From: JBCCFK01 sp965262315
Lineage (GTDB): Bacteria; Actinomycetota; Acidimicrobiia; Acidimicrobiales; UBA8592
Direction of reading: 5' to 3'
Length of the DNA: 64,000 nucleotides
Assembly: GCA_965262315.1 (NCBI GenBank)
Contig: CBDHFJ010000083.1
Span: 1-64,000, forward strand
The notes beneath the pieces are model-generated. The model saw nothing but the letters and a program-made list of their open reading frames with translations, searched no databases and had not been told where the DNA came from. Shown here piece after piece: positions 17,656 to 25,960 of the stretch (position 1 is the stretch's first letter; the number at the start of each line of letters is the position of its first letter). A program made the translations under genes and the position numbers.

Positions 17656-18870
17656 ATGGTCGAGATCCCGCGCATCATCTCCGTCGATGACCACGTTGTC
17701 GAACCGCCCACGCTGTGGACCGATCGACTGCCCGCCAAATACCTGGACCGAGCTCCTCGGGTCGAGCGCGACCGCGCCGTGTTCAACTTCGAGGGCGGGG
17801 TGTTCAGCTACGACAAGGGCGCACCCGACGGTGACTGGTGCGACTGGTGGTTGTACGACGACCTGGTCTATCCCCTCCCGAAGCTGTCCGCCGCGGTGGG
17901 GTTCGACCACCTCGACGTCACGCCCATCACCTTCGACGAGATCCGGCCGGGTGCGTGGAAGCAGAAGGAACGACTGGAAGACATGGACGCCAACCACATG
18001 GAGGCGTCGGTCTGTTTCCCCAACGTGCTGCCCCGCTTCTGCGGGCAGGCCTTCCTGGAACGTGAGGACAAGGAGCTCGCGCTCCTCTGCGTGGAGGCCT
18101 ACAACGACTGGATCATCGACGAGTGGTGCGCCGGCGACGGTGCGGGTCGCCTGATCCCGATGACACTCGTGCCGCTCTGGGACCCCGCACTCGCCGCGGC
18201 CGAGGTCCGTCGCTGCGCCGACAAGGGCAGCCACGCCGTCGCGTTCTCCGAGAACCCGCACCCCCTGGGGTTGCCTTCGGTTCACGCAGCCGACCGACAC
18301 TGGGACCCGCTGTTCCGAGCGTGCGAGGAGACGGAGAGCATCCTCAACATGCACATCGGATCCAGCTCGAAGATGCCGTCGACCTCACCCGACGCCCCGT
18401 TCGCGGTGAGTTCGACCATCACGTTCTCCAACGCCATGGGCTCGTTCTGCGACTACATCCTCTCCGGGGTGTTCGACCGGTTCCCGAACCTCCGGATCGC
18501 GTACGCGGAGGGCCAGGTCGGCTGGATGCCCTACGTCATCGAGCGCATGGACAAGCTCTGGGAGGAGCGCGACAGCAACTCCGACTTCGGGGTCCAGCTC
18601 GACAACCGGCCCTCCAGCTACATCCCCGGCCACATCTGGGGCTGCATCTTCGACGACGAGGTCGGGCTGAAGAACCGAGATCTCATCGGCATGGATCAGA
18701 TCTGCTTCGAGGTCGACTATCCCCACGCCGACACCACGTTCCCCCACACCAAGGAAGTGGCGACCAAGATCGTCACCAACGCCGGGCTGAACGACGCCGA
18801 GATCTACAAGCTCCTGCGGGGCAACGCCATCCACGGCTGGGGCCTCCACCGCTTCGGCATCACCGAGTAG
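17656..18870 (+). CDS. Amidohydrolase family 2 metal-dependent hydrolase
   Basis: A 404-residue TIM-barrel hydrolase of the Amidohydro_2 family, which contains decarboxylases and hydrolases acting on aromatic or cyclic carboxylates. The N-terminal metal motif appears as SVDDHVVEPP, mid-protein metal and substrate His occur around LNMHIGSSSKMPST, and the C-terminal strand ends CFEVDYPHADTTFPHTKE with the conserved Asp-His. The close relatives I know are uncharacterised actinobacterial paralogues, so the substrate is unknown. The ATG at 17656 with AGGAG eight bases upstream is preferred over a GTG at 17632. Its expression is presumably controlled by the palindrome at 17591-17623. Confidence 0.88.
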   Translation: MVEIPRIISVDDHVVEPPTLWTDRLPAKYLDRAPRVERDRAVFNFEGGVFSYDKGAPDGDWCDWWLYDDLVYPLPKLSAAVGFDHLDVTPITFDEIRPGAWKQKERLEDMDANHMEASVCFPNVLPRFCGQAFLEREDKELALLCVEAYNDWIIDEWCAGDGAGRLIPMTLVPLWDPALAAAEVRRCADKGSHAVAFSENPHPLGLPSVHAADRHWDPLFRACEETESILNMHIGSSSKMPSTSPDAPFAVSSTITFSNAMGSFCDYILSGVFDRFPNLRIAYAEGQVGWMPYVIERMDKLWEERDSNSDFGVQLDNRPSSYIPGHIWGCIFDDEVGLKNRDLIGMDQICFEVDYPHADTTFPHTKEVATKIVTNAGLNDAEIYKLLRGNAIHGWGLHRFGITE

Positions 18871-18885
18871 TCGCGCCGCGTTCTT

Positions 18886-18900
18886 CCCGGCGTCGCCGGG
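18886..18900 (+). terminator. Short GC hairpin after the amidohydrolase
   Basis: CCCGGC-GTC-GCCGGG forms a perfect 6-bp stem 15 bases after the stop at 18870. There is no T run, so termination is plausible but not shown. Confidence 0.3.
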
Positions 18901-18984
18901 TGAAGCCGCCGCTCGAACGCTGGCCTCCTGGGCCGGTCGACCCGGGCCATTCGACCTTCCCGCCCGCCGGCGGTGACACGACCC

Positions 18985-19012
18985 TTGCGCAGCGTGGGCG
19001 GATCGGTACCGT
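18985..19012 (+). promoter_or_regulatory. Sigma-70-like promoter for the BLUF gene
   Basis: TTGCGC (18985-18990) and TACCGT (19007-19012) are separated by 16 bases, predicting a ~75-base leader before the ATG at 19096. It differs from the leaderless arrangement of many neighbours. Confidence 0.4.
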
Positions 19013-19095
19013 CGGAGATCAAGGGGATGGCCCCCCACCATGGGCCCGGAGACGAACCACACCACGAGACGAGCGACAACGGAAGAGAAGGTGAC

Positions 19096-19542
19096 ATGGG
19101 TACCGGTGCAGCGCTGGTGCAATGCGTCTACACGAGCAAGGCCTCGGAGTACTTCGACGAAGCCGACTTGGCAGACATCCTCGAACACTCGCGCCGCAAC
19201 AACGGCGGCCGCGGGGTGACGGGCATCCTTCTCTACGAGGCCGGGAGCTTCTTCCAGGTCCTCGAAGGCCCGGGACCGGCGGTTCGAGCCCTGTACGCCA
19301 AGATCCGGACCGACCGTCGCCACGAACGCGTCGTGAAGCTCGTCGACCAGCGCATCGACGAGCGCACGTTCGGGCCCTGGACGATGGGTGCCGCGGAGCT
19401 GAGCTGCGCGGACCTGGAGTCGGTGCCCGGCCTCAACGACTTCTTCGATGCGGGCCACTGCCTCACCGAGCTCGACGCCAGCCGCGCCAAGGATCTCCTG
19501 CTCGCCTTCAAGAACGGCCGGTGGCACCAGGCCGTCGCCTGA
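19096..19542 (+). CDS. BLUF-domain blue-light photoreceptor (stand-alone)
   Basis: A 148-residue protein made almost entirely of one BLUF (FAD-binding blue-light sensor) domain. The key photochemical residues are present with the same spacing as in AppA: Tyr12 (QCVYTSKAS), Asn36 (RRNNGGRGVTG), Gln54 (SFFQVLEG), Trp95 and Met97 (PWTMG). The RHERVVKL strand is also conserved. A C-terminal helical cap of ~45 residues follows (ELDASRAKDLLLAFK), as in the short BLUF proteins PixD and YcgF-N. There is no effector domain, so it must signal through a partner. The start was chosen at the ATG with AGAAGG five bases upstream. The next gene, a dienoyl-CoA isomerase, is 55 bases downstream with its own promoter. 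Confidence 0.93.
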   Translation: MGTGAALVQCVYTSKASEYFDEADLADILEHSRRNNGGRGVTGILLYEAGSFFQVLEGPGPAVRALYAKIRTDRRHERVVKLVDQRIDERTFGPWTMGAAELSCADLESVPGLNDFFDAGHCLTELDASRAKDLLLAFKNGRWHQAVA

Positions 19543-19585
19543 GGAGCTCCCCGGCCTCCGGTGGGCGCCGGTGCGAGGCCCGGCG

Positions 19586-19591
19586 TACCCT
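19586..19591 (+). promoter_or_regulatory. Leaderless -10 hexamer TACCCT
   Basis: TACCCT lies six bases upstream of the ATG at 19598, with no ribosome-binding site between. Confidence 0.5.
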
Positions 19592-19597
19592 CTGGCC

Positions 19598-20440
19598 ATG
19601 ACCCGCGAGTGCTTCGACCTCGAGATCACCGACAAGGTGGCCCACCTCCGCCTCAGCCGTGGCGAGGCGTACAACACGATGATCCCGTCGTTCTGGCGAG
19701 AGCTGCCTGAGATCGTGAACGAGATCAGCGACGCCGGCTCGGCGCGAGCGATCGTGTTGTCGTCGACGGGCCGCCACTTCTGTGCCGGCATGGACCTGTC
19801 GGTCTTCGGGGGCGGCTCGATCGAAGGCACGGGCAGCACCGAGGCCGGCCGCAAGCACTCGCAGCTCCGGATGCAGGCGCTGCACCTGCAGGAGACGTTC
19901 TCCTGCCTGGAGCGGGCACGCATGCCCGTCCTGGCCGCGATCCAAGGTGGCTGCATCGGCGGCGGCGTCGACCTGGTCACCGCGTGCGACATGCGATACG
20001 CCACCGCGGATGCGTTCTTCTGCATCCAGGAGATCAACATCGGCATGACCGCCGACGTCGGCACCCTCCAGCGGCTTCCGAAGATCATCCCCGAGGGGAT
20101 CGCCCGCCAGCTCGCGTACACCGGAGAGCGGATGAGCGCCGATCGGGCCCGGGAGGTGGGGCTGGTCAACGAGATCTTCGAGACGCACGAGGACCTGGTC
20201 GACGGGGTGCTCGAGATCGCCGCCGAGATCGCGTCGAAGTCGCCGCTCGCGATCTGGGGCACCAAGGAGATGATCAACTTCACCCGCGATCACTCGGTGG
20301 CCGACAGCCTCAACTACATCGCCACCTGGCAGGCCGGCATGTTCCAACCCCAGGACATGGCCGAGACGTTCCGGGCGAAGATGGACAAAGAGACCCCCGA
20401 GTTCGACGACCTCCCTCGGGTCCGTCGGGGCCTCGAGTAG
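19598..20440 (+). CDS. Delta3,5-delta2,4-dienoyl-CoA isomerase-like crotonase
   Basis: A 280-residue crotonase-fold enzyme, probably in beta-oxidation of unsaturated fatty acids. The stretch GGCIGGGVDLVTACDMRYAT, then CIQEINIGMTADVGTLQRLP, is almost the diagnostic pattern of mammalian ECH1 (dienoyl-CoA isomerase). It keeps the two Asp and the Glu used for proton transfer, in VDLV, QEINI and TADVG. The oxyanion loop reads STGRHFCAGMDLSVF. This is more specific than a generic enoyl-CoA hydratase call, although activity is inferred. A thioesterase gene follows nine bases after its stop, probably on the same transcript. Confidence 0.86.
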   Translation: MTRECFDLEITDKVAHLRLSRGEAYNTMIPSFWRELPEIVNEISDAGSARAIVLSSTGRHFCAGMDLSVFGGGSIEGTGSTEAGRKHSQLRMQALHLQETFSCLERARMPVLAAIQGGCIGGGVDLVTACDMRYATADAFFCIQEINIGMTADVGTLQRLPKIIPEGIARQLAYTGERMSADRAREVGLVNEIFETHEDLVDGVLEIAAEIASKSPLAIWGTKEMINFTRDHSVADSLNYIATWQAGMFQPQDMAETFRAKMDKETPEFDDLPRVRRGLE

Positions 20441-20449
20441 GCCTGGGCG

Positions 20450-20839
20450 ATGGCGGCGTCGACCGAACCACCCCACCACCCGTTCCAGGACCTGATCGGG
20501 TTCCAGACCGCACAGGACGACGGCGCAGGCGCGGCCTCGATCGAGGTCGGGCCGCAGCACATGAACCCCAACAATGTGGTGCACGGGTCGGTGGTCCACG
20601 CACTCATCGACACCGCGATGGGTTCCGCCACGATGACGGTCGTCCCCGACGGCGGTTTCTGCGCCACCATCGAGATCCAGATCCGGTACTTCAAGGCGGT
20701 CCTGGGCGGCAGCCTGCACGCGACGGCGACCGTTCGACGAGCGGGCAAGCGCATCGTGCACCTCGACGCCTCGGTGGTGGACGCCGAGGGGGTCGAGATC
20801 GCCGCAGCCACCGGCTCCTACGCCGTGATCGTCCCCTGA
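20450..20839 (+). CDS. PaaI-family hotdog thioesterase
   Basis: A 129-residue single hotdog-fold protein. The family core NPNNVVHGSVVHALIDTAMG contains the Asn/His/Gly and Asp residues of PaaI-type acyl-CoA thioesterases, followed by EIQIRYFKAVLGG and a GKRIVHLDASVVDAEG strand. It is probably co-transcribed with the dienoyl-CoA isomerase and may release free acid from aryl- or acyl-CoA. It ends seven bases from the convergent MocR gene. Confidence 0.88.
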   Translation: MAASTEPPHHPFQDLIGFQTAQDDGAGAASIEVGPQHMNPNNVVHGSVVHALIDTAMGSATMTVVPDGGFCATIEIQIRYFKAVLGGSLHATATVRRAGKRIVHLDASVVDAEGVEIAAATGSYAVIVP

Positions 20840-20846
20840 CGCCCGT

Positions 20847-22151
20847 TCAGGCGGTGCGGCTTCTCGCCGCGGGCTGGAGGACCGAACTCAACGCGTCGGC
20901 CACCGCATCGAGCTGGTCGTCGGTGAGCGACGCCGTGGTGATCCGGACTGCCGGTGGGCTGAGCAGTCGGAAGCGATCGCCGGCTCGGATGGCGAAGCCA
21001 CGGTCGCGCATGGCCATGACCACCGCGGGTTCATCGGACACGGGGACCCACACCTGCAGACCCGACCGGGCCCAGGATTCGATTCCCGCGTCGGCCAGGC
21101 GGGCCGCCAGACGCGCTCGCCGCGCCCGATAGGTCGCAGCCGCAGCCGCGACGGTGGCGACGGTCGCCGGGTCTCCCAGCAGCGTTGCGACGGTGCGCTG
21201 CAGCAGGTGGCTGACCCAGCCGGGGCCGATCTGGATACGAGCCTCGACCCGAGCGATGGTGTCCGCGTCTCCGACGATGAGCGCGACGCGGAGGTCGGGG
21301 CCGAGGCTCTTGGCCATCGATCGCACGACCGCCCAACGCCGCAGATCTCGGCGCAGGCCGACGAAGGGGACGCCGGCAATGGGACCGGCGTGGTCGTCCT
21401 GGATCACGAACAGGTCGGGGTGGTCACCGAGGACCCGGTCGAGCGCGGCGACCCGATCGTCGTCGAAGGCGGCACCGCAGGGGTTGTTGGCCCGCGGGGT
21501 CACGATGAGCGCAGCCAACCCGTCATCGAGCGCATCGGCGAGTGCCTCGGGTTGGATGCCGAAGGGATCGGTGGCGATGGGAACCGCCTCGAAACCGAGG
21601 CCCTGCACGACTTGGTGCACCGACGCATAGCCCGGGTCTTCGACGCCGACGCGGTCGCCGTGCCGGAGGTGGGTGCCGAGCAGTCGCTCCACCGCGTCCA
21701 TGGCGCCCGAGACGACCGTCATCGCGTCGGCACGAACACCATCGGCCTCGAACTGGCCGGCGGCGACGTCCTCGAGCTCGGGCACGAGCAGGCGCCCGCC
21801 GTAGCGAGCGGGTGGGGCCAGCGCCGCGGCGGCGAGCGCGGGTCCGAGATCGGGCAGCAGCCCGGGGTCGGGGTTGCCTGTCATGGCGTCGACCACCCCG
21901 TCGGGCACGTCGGCGGCGACGACCGGTATCACGAGTGGACGGTCCGCGACGACGGTCCCCTGCCGCCCCCGACCGGTCACCGCGCCGCGATCACGCAGGC
22001 GTCGGTATGCGGCAGCCACCGTGTTGGGAGCCACGCCGCGGGCGGCGGCAACCGCCCGGACCGACGGCAGGCGGTCGCCTGGGCGCAGGTCGCCGTCGGC
22101 GATGCGCCGCTCGACCTCGGTCACCAATTCGTTGGCCGACACCTGCGTCAT
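20847..22151 (-). CDS. MocR-type GntR regulator with aminotransferase domain
   Basis: A 434-residue fusion of a GntR winged helix-turn-helix (residues 1-70; LRPGDRLPSVRAVAAARGVAPNTVAAAYRRL) to a fold-type I aminotransferase domain. MocR regulators sense PLP or amino-acid/amine adducts. The effector domain retains the YASVHQVVQGLGFEAV and TPRANNPCGAAF blocks. The Lys that forms the PLP aldimine is probably in VVRSMAKSLGPDLR. It is divergently transcribed from a PNPOx-like flavoprotein gene with only 19 bases between starts, a classical MocR target arrangement. Its -10 TACATT lies six bases before the ATG, so the mRNA is probably leaderless. Confidence 0.9.
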   Translation of the reverse strand: MTQVSANELVTEVERRIADGDLRPGDRLPSVRAVAAARGVAPNTVAAAYRRLRDRGAVTGRGRQGTVVADRPLVIPVVAADVPDGVVDAMTGNPDPGLLPDLGPALAAAALAPPARYGGRLLVPELEDVAAGQFEADGVRADAMTVVSGAMDAVERLLGTHLRHGDRVGVEDPGYASVHQVVQGLGFEAVPIATDPFGIQPEALADALDDGLAALIVTPRANNPCGAAFDDDRVAALDRVLGDHPDLFVIQDDHAGPIAGVPFVGLRRDLRRWAVVRSMAKSLGPDLRVALIVGDADTIARVEARIQIGPGWVSHLLQRTVATLLGDPATVATVAAAAATYRARRARLAARLADAGIESWARSGLQVWVPVSDEPAVVMAMRDRGFAIRAGDRFRLLSPPAVRITTASLTDDQLDAVADALSSVLQPAARSRTA

Positions 22152-22156
22152 TCAAG

Positions 22157-22190
22157 TAATGTATCAGATTGTGACTACGAATGTACCAGA
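22157..22190. promoter_or_regulatory. MocR-type operator over overlapping divergent promoters
   Basis: Two direct repeats, ATGTATCAGA (22159-22168) and ATGTACCAGA (22181-22190), are spaced 22 bp apart, about two helical turns, as for GabR/PdxR-like MocR operators. The first repeat overlaps both a plus-strand TAATGT (22157-22162, eight bases before GTG 22171) and a minus-strand TACATT (22163-22158, six bases before ATG 22151). Binding would block both genes. Confidence 0.55.
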
Positions 22191-22836
22191 ACAATTCTCA
22201 GCGCCGGACGAGTCGGTTCGGGTCCGGCGGGTTCCCGCGCGCGCCAGCTACGACGCAGACTCGGTCAACGCCATCCTCGACGACGGGCTGGTCGCCCACG
22301 TCGGCACCATCCGCGACGGATCACCGGTCGTCATCCCGATGTTCTACGTACGTGACGGGGACAGCCTCCTCCTCCACGGCGCACCCGCAGCCGGAGCGAT
22401 CCGCCGAGGCAAGGGAATGGAGGTCTGCGTGTCCGTGACCCACCTCGACGGGCTGGTCCTGGCCCGCTCGGCCTTCCACCACTCGATGAACTATCGCTCC
22501 GTCGTCGTCATCGGCACCGCCGAACCCGTCACCGAACCCGCCGAGAAGGAAGCGGCCCTCGAACGATTCGTCGAGGCACTGATCCCCGGCCGGCAGGCCG
22601 ACCTGCGGCCCAACACCAAGAAGGAGATCGATGGCACCGGCGTCCTCCGCCTGTCCCTGGCGACCTCCTCGGCCAAGGTCCGCAGCGGCGGGCCGATCGA
22701 CGACGACGAAGACTACGAGCTCCCCATCTGGGCCGGCGTCCTCCCGCTCACCACCGTGATCGGCTCACCGATCGACGACGATCGGCTCCTCGACGGCGTC
22801 GACGTCCCCACCAACGTGACCGCGCTGGTCGACTGA
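22171..22836 (+). CDS. Pyridoxamine-5'-phosphate-oxidase-like flavoprotein (NimA-type)
   Basis: A 221-residue split-barrel flavoprotein of the PNPOx-like superfamily, closest in layout to NimA-type proteins. The N-terminal RVRRVPARASYDADSVNAIL segment and LVAHVGTIRDGSPVVIPMFY barrel strands are typical, followed by LLLHGAPAAGAIRRGKGMEVC and FHHSMNYRSVVVIGTA. Proposed roles in the family include FMN/F420/heme binding and nitroreduction. Its position, divergent from a MocR regulator, suggests control by a B6-related or amine signal. The GTG at 22171 fits a leaderless TAATGT eight bases upstream; an in-frame ATG at 22159 lies inside that hexamer and is less likely. Confidence 0.83.
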   Translation: MTTNVPEQFSAPDESVRVRRVPARASYDADSVNAILDDGLVAHVGTIRDGSPVVIPMFYVRDGDSLLLHGAPAAGAIRRGKGMEVCVSVTHLDGLVLARSAFHHSMNYRSVVVIGTAEPVTEPAEKEAALERFVEALIPGRQADLRPNTKKEIDGTGVLRLSLATSSAKVRSGGPIDDDEDYELPIWAGVLPLTTVIGSPIDDDRLLDGVDVPTNVTALVD

Positions 22837-22874
22837 GAGCGCACCCCCGCCGCAGCGGGTGCTACAACCGGCGC

Positions 22875-24408
22875 ATGCGGTTCCTGTACATCGACATCGA
22901 CACCCTCCGGGCCGATCACCTCGGTTGCGCCGGATACCACCGCAACACCACCCCGACCATCGACGCGCTCGCCGCCGACGGGGTCCACTTCACCAACGTC
23001 TACTCGTCCGACGTCCCCTGCCTGCCCAGCCGGACCGCGTTGATCACCGGCATGCTCGGCATCCGCAACGGCGTCGTGAACCACGGCGGCCTCGCGGCCG
23101 ACCTGCGCCCGGAGGGATCGGGGCGCGAGTTCATCGGCCGTCTCGCGAGCGGATCGTGGGCCGCGGCATTCTTCAACGCCGGCTGGCACACGGCGTCGAT
23201 CTCGAGCTTCCCGTTCCGGCACTCGGCCTCGTGGTGGAACAACGGCTTCATGGAGGCCATGAACCTGATGCGCGGCTTCGGCGGCGAGCGTGCCGACCAG
23301 GTCCTGCCCGGCGCCCTCGACTGGCTCGACCGGCGCGGTCGCGCCGACGACTGGTTCCTCCACGTCCATTTCTGGGATCCACACACCCCGTACAACACCC
23401 CCGCCGCGTACGGGAACCCCTTCGAGGGCGACCCCGTACCGGCGTGGCACACCGAGGAGGTACGAGCGCGGAACTGGGAGCTGTCCGGCCCGCACTCGGC
23501 GCAGGAGCCGTGGGGCTTCAGCCCCGACGAGTGGGGTGAGCCGCCACCGCGCCAGCCGTGGGACGCCTCGTCGATGGAGCACGTGAAGGGCATCTTCGAC
23601 GGATACGACGTGGGCATCCGCTACGCCGACGACGCGGTCCACACCCTGATGAACAAGCTCGACGACCTCGGTGTGCTCGACGACACCGCGATCCTCGTGA
23701 GCTCGGACCACGGCGAGGCCTTCGGCGAGCTCGGCGTCTACGCCGACCACCAGGCGGCCGACGAGGCCACGTGCCACATCCCCTCGGTGCTGCGGTGGCC
23801 CGGCATCGAGGCCATGACCTACGACGGCCTGCACTACCACCTCGACATCGCGGCGACCGTGGTCGACCTCGCCGGGCTCCACGTGCCGTCGCACTGGGAC
23901 GGCCGGTCAGTGGCGAAGGAACTGCTGTCGGGCACCGAAGCCGGCCGCGACATGCTCGTGCTCTCCCAGGGGGCGTGGGCGTGCCAACGCGGCGTCCGCT
24001 GGGACGACAACCTCTACCTGCACACCTGGCACGACGGGTACCACGGCCACTGGCCCGACGAGATGGTCTTCGACCTGGCCCACGACCCCCACGAACAGCA
24101 CGACCTCGCCCCCGAGCGCGGCGACCTGGCCGACGAGGGGCCGCCGTCGCCTCGAGGAGTGGACCGCCGAACAGCTCGCGAACAGCACCGTCGCCATCGA
24201 CCCCATGGACATCGTGCGTGCGGAAGGCGGGCCCTATCACACTCGCCGCCACCTCCCGGAATACCTCGAGCGACTGCGGGCGACGGGCCGGGAGCACTGG
24301 GCCGACGTCCTGCTCGACCGCCACCCGGCGGAGGCCGATCCGGCCACCTGGGACGGCCACCCCACGCTGCGAGCACTGCTCAAGGGCGACCGACTCGAGG
24401 ACTCCTGA
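22875..24408 (+). CDS. Type I sulfatase (one frameshift near the C-terminus)
   Basis: A ~510-residue alkaline-phosphatase-superfamily sulfatase. Metal ligands are in FLYIDIDTLRADHLGC, and the formylglycine site is CLPSRTALITG (CxPSR type, needing an FGE enzyme to mature). Downstream His/Asp ligands occur in LVSSDHGEAFGE. There is no signal peptide, so it is probably cytoplasmic. At 24137-24140 a run of four G shifts the frame; dropping one G joins GDLADEG to RRRLEEWTAEQLA and the gene then ends at 24408. The C-terminal tail includes MDIVRAEGGPYHTRRHLPEYLERL. The start ATG has TACAAC just upstream and no ribosome-binding site. The substrate is unknown. Confidence 0.86.
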
Positions 24409-24414
24409 GCAACC

Positions 24415-25038
24415 TCACCGGTCCGGACGACCGGACGTCCGGAAGATGACGAACAGGTACTCCCAGTGGTCGGATCCCGGCGGGAGCGTCTCGTCGTGTT
24501 CGATCGTGCCTCGGGCCTGGTAGAGGTCCCGCATCGCGTCGTGGTGACGCAGCGAGAAGAACCGTGGCGGATCGAAGTGGTCCTCCTCGAGCACGCGCTC
24601 CTCGCCGAGCCCTCCCCAGACGCCGATGCCGATGAGTCCACCCGGCCGAACCACTCGCACGAGCTCGTCGAGCGCCGCCGCGATGCCGGTGTCGGGCACG
24701 TGCATGTACGTGCTCATCGTCCACGCAGCGTCGATCGAGTCGGTGGCAACCGGGAGATCGAGCAGCGAGCCCTGGAGCGCGGCGGCGGTCGCATCTCGGG
24801 CGTACTGCGCGTGCACCACCGAGAGGTCCAGGCCCACATAGCGATGACCCGCCTCGACCATGGCGGCGCCGTCCTTGCCCGGCCCACACCCGACCTCCAG
24901 CACCAGCCTGGGGTCTGGACCGAGGAGGTCCAGAAACCGATCGCGGTAGCCGCGGCGCACGCCCATCAGGTCCTTCGAGGCTCGGACGTGAGCGTCCTGG
25001 TCGTAGTAGGCCCGCAAGTCGGTCACCACGTCGTCCAT
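24415..25038 (-). CDS. Class I SAM-dependent methyltransferase
   Basis: A 207-residue Rossmann methyltransferase. Motif I is LVLEVGCGPGKDGAAM, the acidic end of strand 2 is VGLDLS, motif post-I shows LPVATDSIDAAWTMST, and motif III reads LVRVVRPGGLIGIGVWGG. The pattern fits the Methyltransf_11/25 families; the acceptor is not predictable. It is convergent with the sulfatase (six-base gap) and lies 66 bases downstream of the DinB-like gene, possibly in one transcript. Confidence 0.88.
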   Translation of the reverse strand: MDDVVTDLRAYYDQDAHVRASKDLMGVRRGYRDRFLDLLGPDPRLVLEVGCGPGKDGAAMVEAGHRYVGLDLSVVHAQYARDATAAALQGSLLDLPVATDSIDAAWTMSTYMHVPDTGIAAALDELVRVVRPGGLIGIGVWGGLGEERVLEEDHFDPPRFFSLRHHDAMRDLYQARGTIEHDETLPPGSDHWEYLFVIFRTSGRPDR

Positions 25039-25104
25039 CGGCTGCGAGCCTACGCGCTGCGTCCCGGCGCCGACGGGGGAATCGGCGCCGGGACCGCACG
25101 AAGG

Positions 25105-25623
25105 TCAGCCGACGGTGGGCACCGGGACGCCGATCCGGCGGGCGTAGTCGGCACGTACGTCAACATCCTCCATCGCGTCGAGGGCGGTGCGAATCGTCTC
25201 CTGCGGCATGTCGTGGTCCACGCCGACGACGCGGCGAATGTCCTGGGCATGGACCACGATCTCGGCCAGCATCATGCCGGCCCCGGCCTTGGGCGGCGTC
25301 CACCGGTTCTCGGCGTGCTCGCGCAGCTTGCGGATCGCGTCTTGGCGGGTGTGACGGCCGTGCACACGTGCGGTCAGGGCGATGATGGCCCGGTCGAAGT
25401 CTCCACGGGCCCGCAGCATCGCCAGCATGAACCGCGGGGACGAGGTCTCGAACGGCGTCACCACATGTGAGGCCAGCTCCTCGACGCTCCAGGCATCGCA
25501 CTGGCTCGGTGTACGCCACTGCGCGTCGGTCAGCGCGTCCAGGTCGTCGGCGAGTCGCCGGCGTTCGGTGGCCACGAGCTGCCAGATGGTCTCATCCTCG
25601 GTGGGGGTCGGGTTGGTGGGCAT
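25105..25623 (-). CDS. DinB-like / mycothiol-dependent maleylpyruvate isomerase N-domain protein
   Basis: A 172-residue four-helix-bundle protein of the DinB/MDMPI superfamily, where a metal site uses three His and the partner thiol is often mycothiol. The N-terminal helix (TERRRLADDLDALTDAQW) is followed by the family signature CDAWSVEELASHVV with the first His, and MLAEIVVHAQDIRRVVG supplies the second His and an Asp. Enzymatic role unknown. I chose the ATG at 25623 because an excellent AGGAGGAG stands just upstream; an upstream GTG in the same frame is less likely. Confidence 0.82.
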   Translation of the reverse strand: MPTNPTPTEDETIWQLVATERRRLADDLDALTDAQWRTPSQCDAWSVEELASHVVTPFETSSPRFMLAMLRARGDFDRAIIALTARVHGRHTRQDAIRKLREHAENRWTPPKAGAGMMLAEIVVHAQDIRRVVGVDHDMPQETIRTALDAMEDVDVRADYARRIGVPVPTVG

Positions 25624-25727
25624 GGTCTCCTCCTCGGGGTCGTTCACCTGCACGACGAACGGTGGGGGCCGGATTCGACAGGGATCGGTCCCGCATCTGG
25701 GCGACTTTCCCCAGTACGTTCATCGAC

Positions 25728-25755
25728 TTGGGACATGGGCCGATAGGCCTACGAT
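25728..25755 (+). promoter_or_regulatory. Probable promoter of the mrp operon
   Basis: TTGGGA (25728-25733) and TACGAT (25750-25755) are separated by 16 bases, predicting a ~200-base leader before mrpA. The interval 25624-25960 holds no gene I can support. The leader contains the stem-loop at 25827-25846 and a short palindrome TGACAGTGTCA at 25862-25872. Confidence 0.4.
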
Positions 25756-25826
25756 GTTTTTCGAGGTCACCCCCCCGTCACCGGACCAGAGAGCCGACGT
25801 GCACGCACCCGAACAAGAGTCCCGGC

Positions 25827-25846
25827 GGAAGCCGTCGCTTCCGCAG
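25827..25846 (+). other. 8-bp perfect stem-loop in the mrp leader
   Basis: GCGGAAGC-CGTC-GCTTCCGC forms a perfect hairpin ~115 bases before the mrpA start. No T run follows, so it is more likely a leader structure or stability element than a terminator. Confidence 0.5.
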
Positions 25847-25960
25847 ACGGCCGTGCTTGACTGACAGTGTCATGGCCCGCCCGCTCGACCACATGACGCG
25901 CGATTCCCTGGTCTCGACCCTCGATGGGTGCGACCGCGCGCGCCGACCGGGAGCTCGCCC

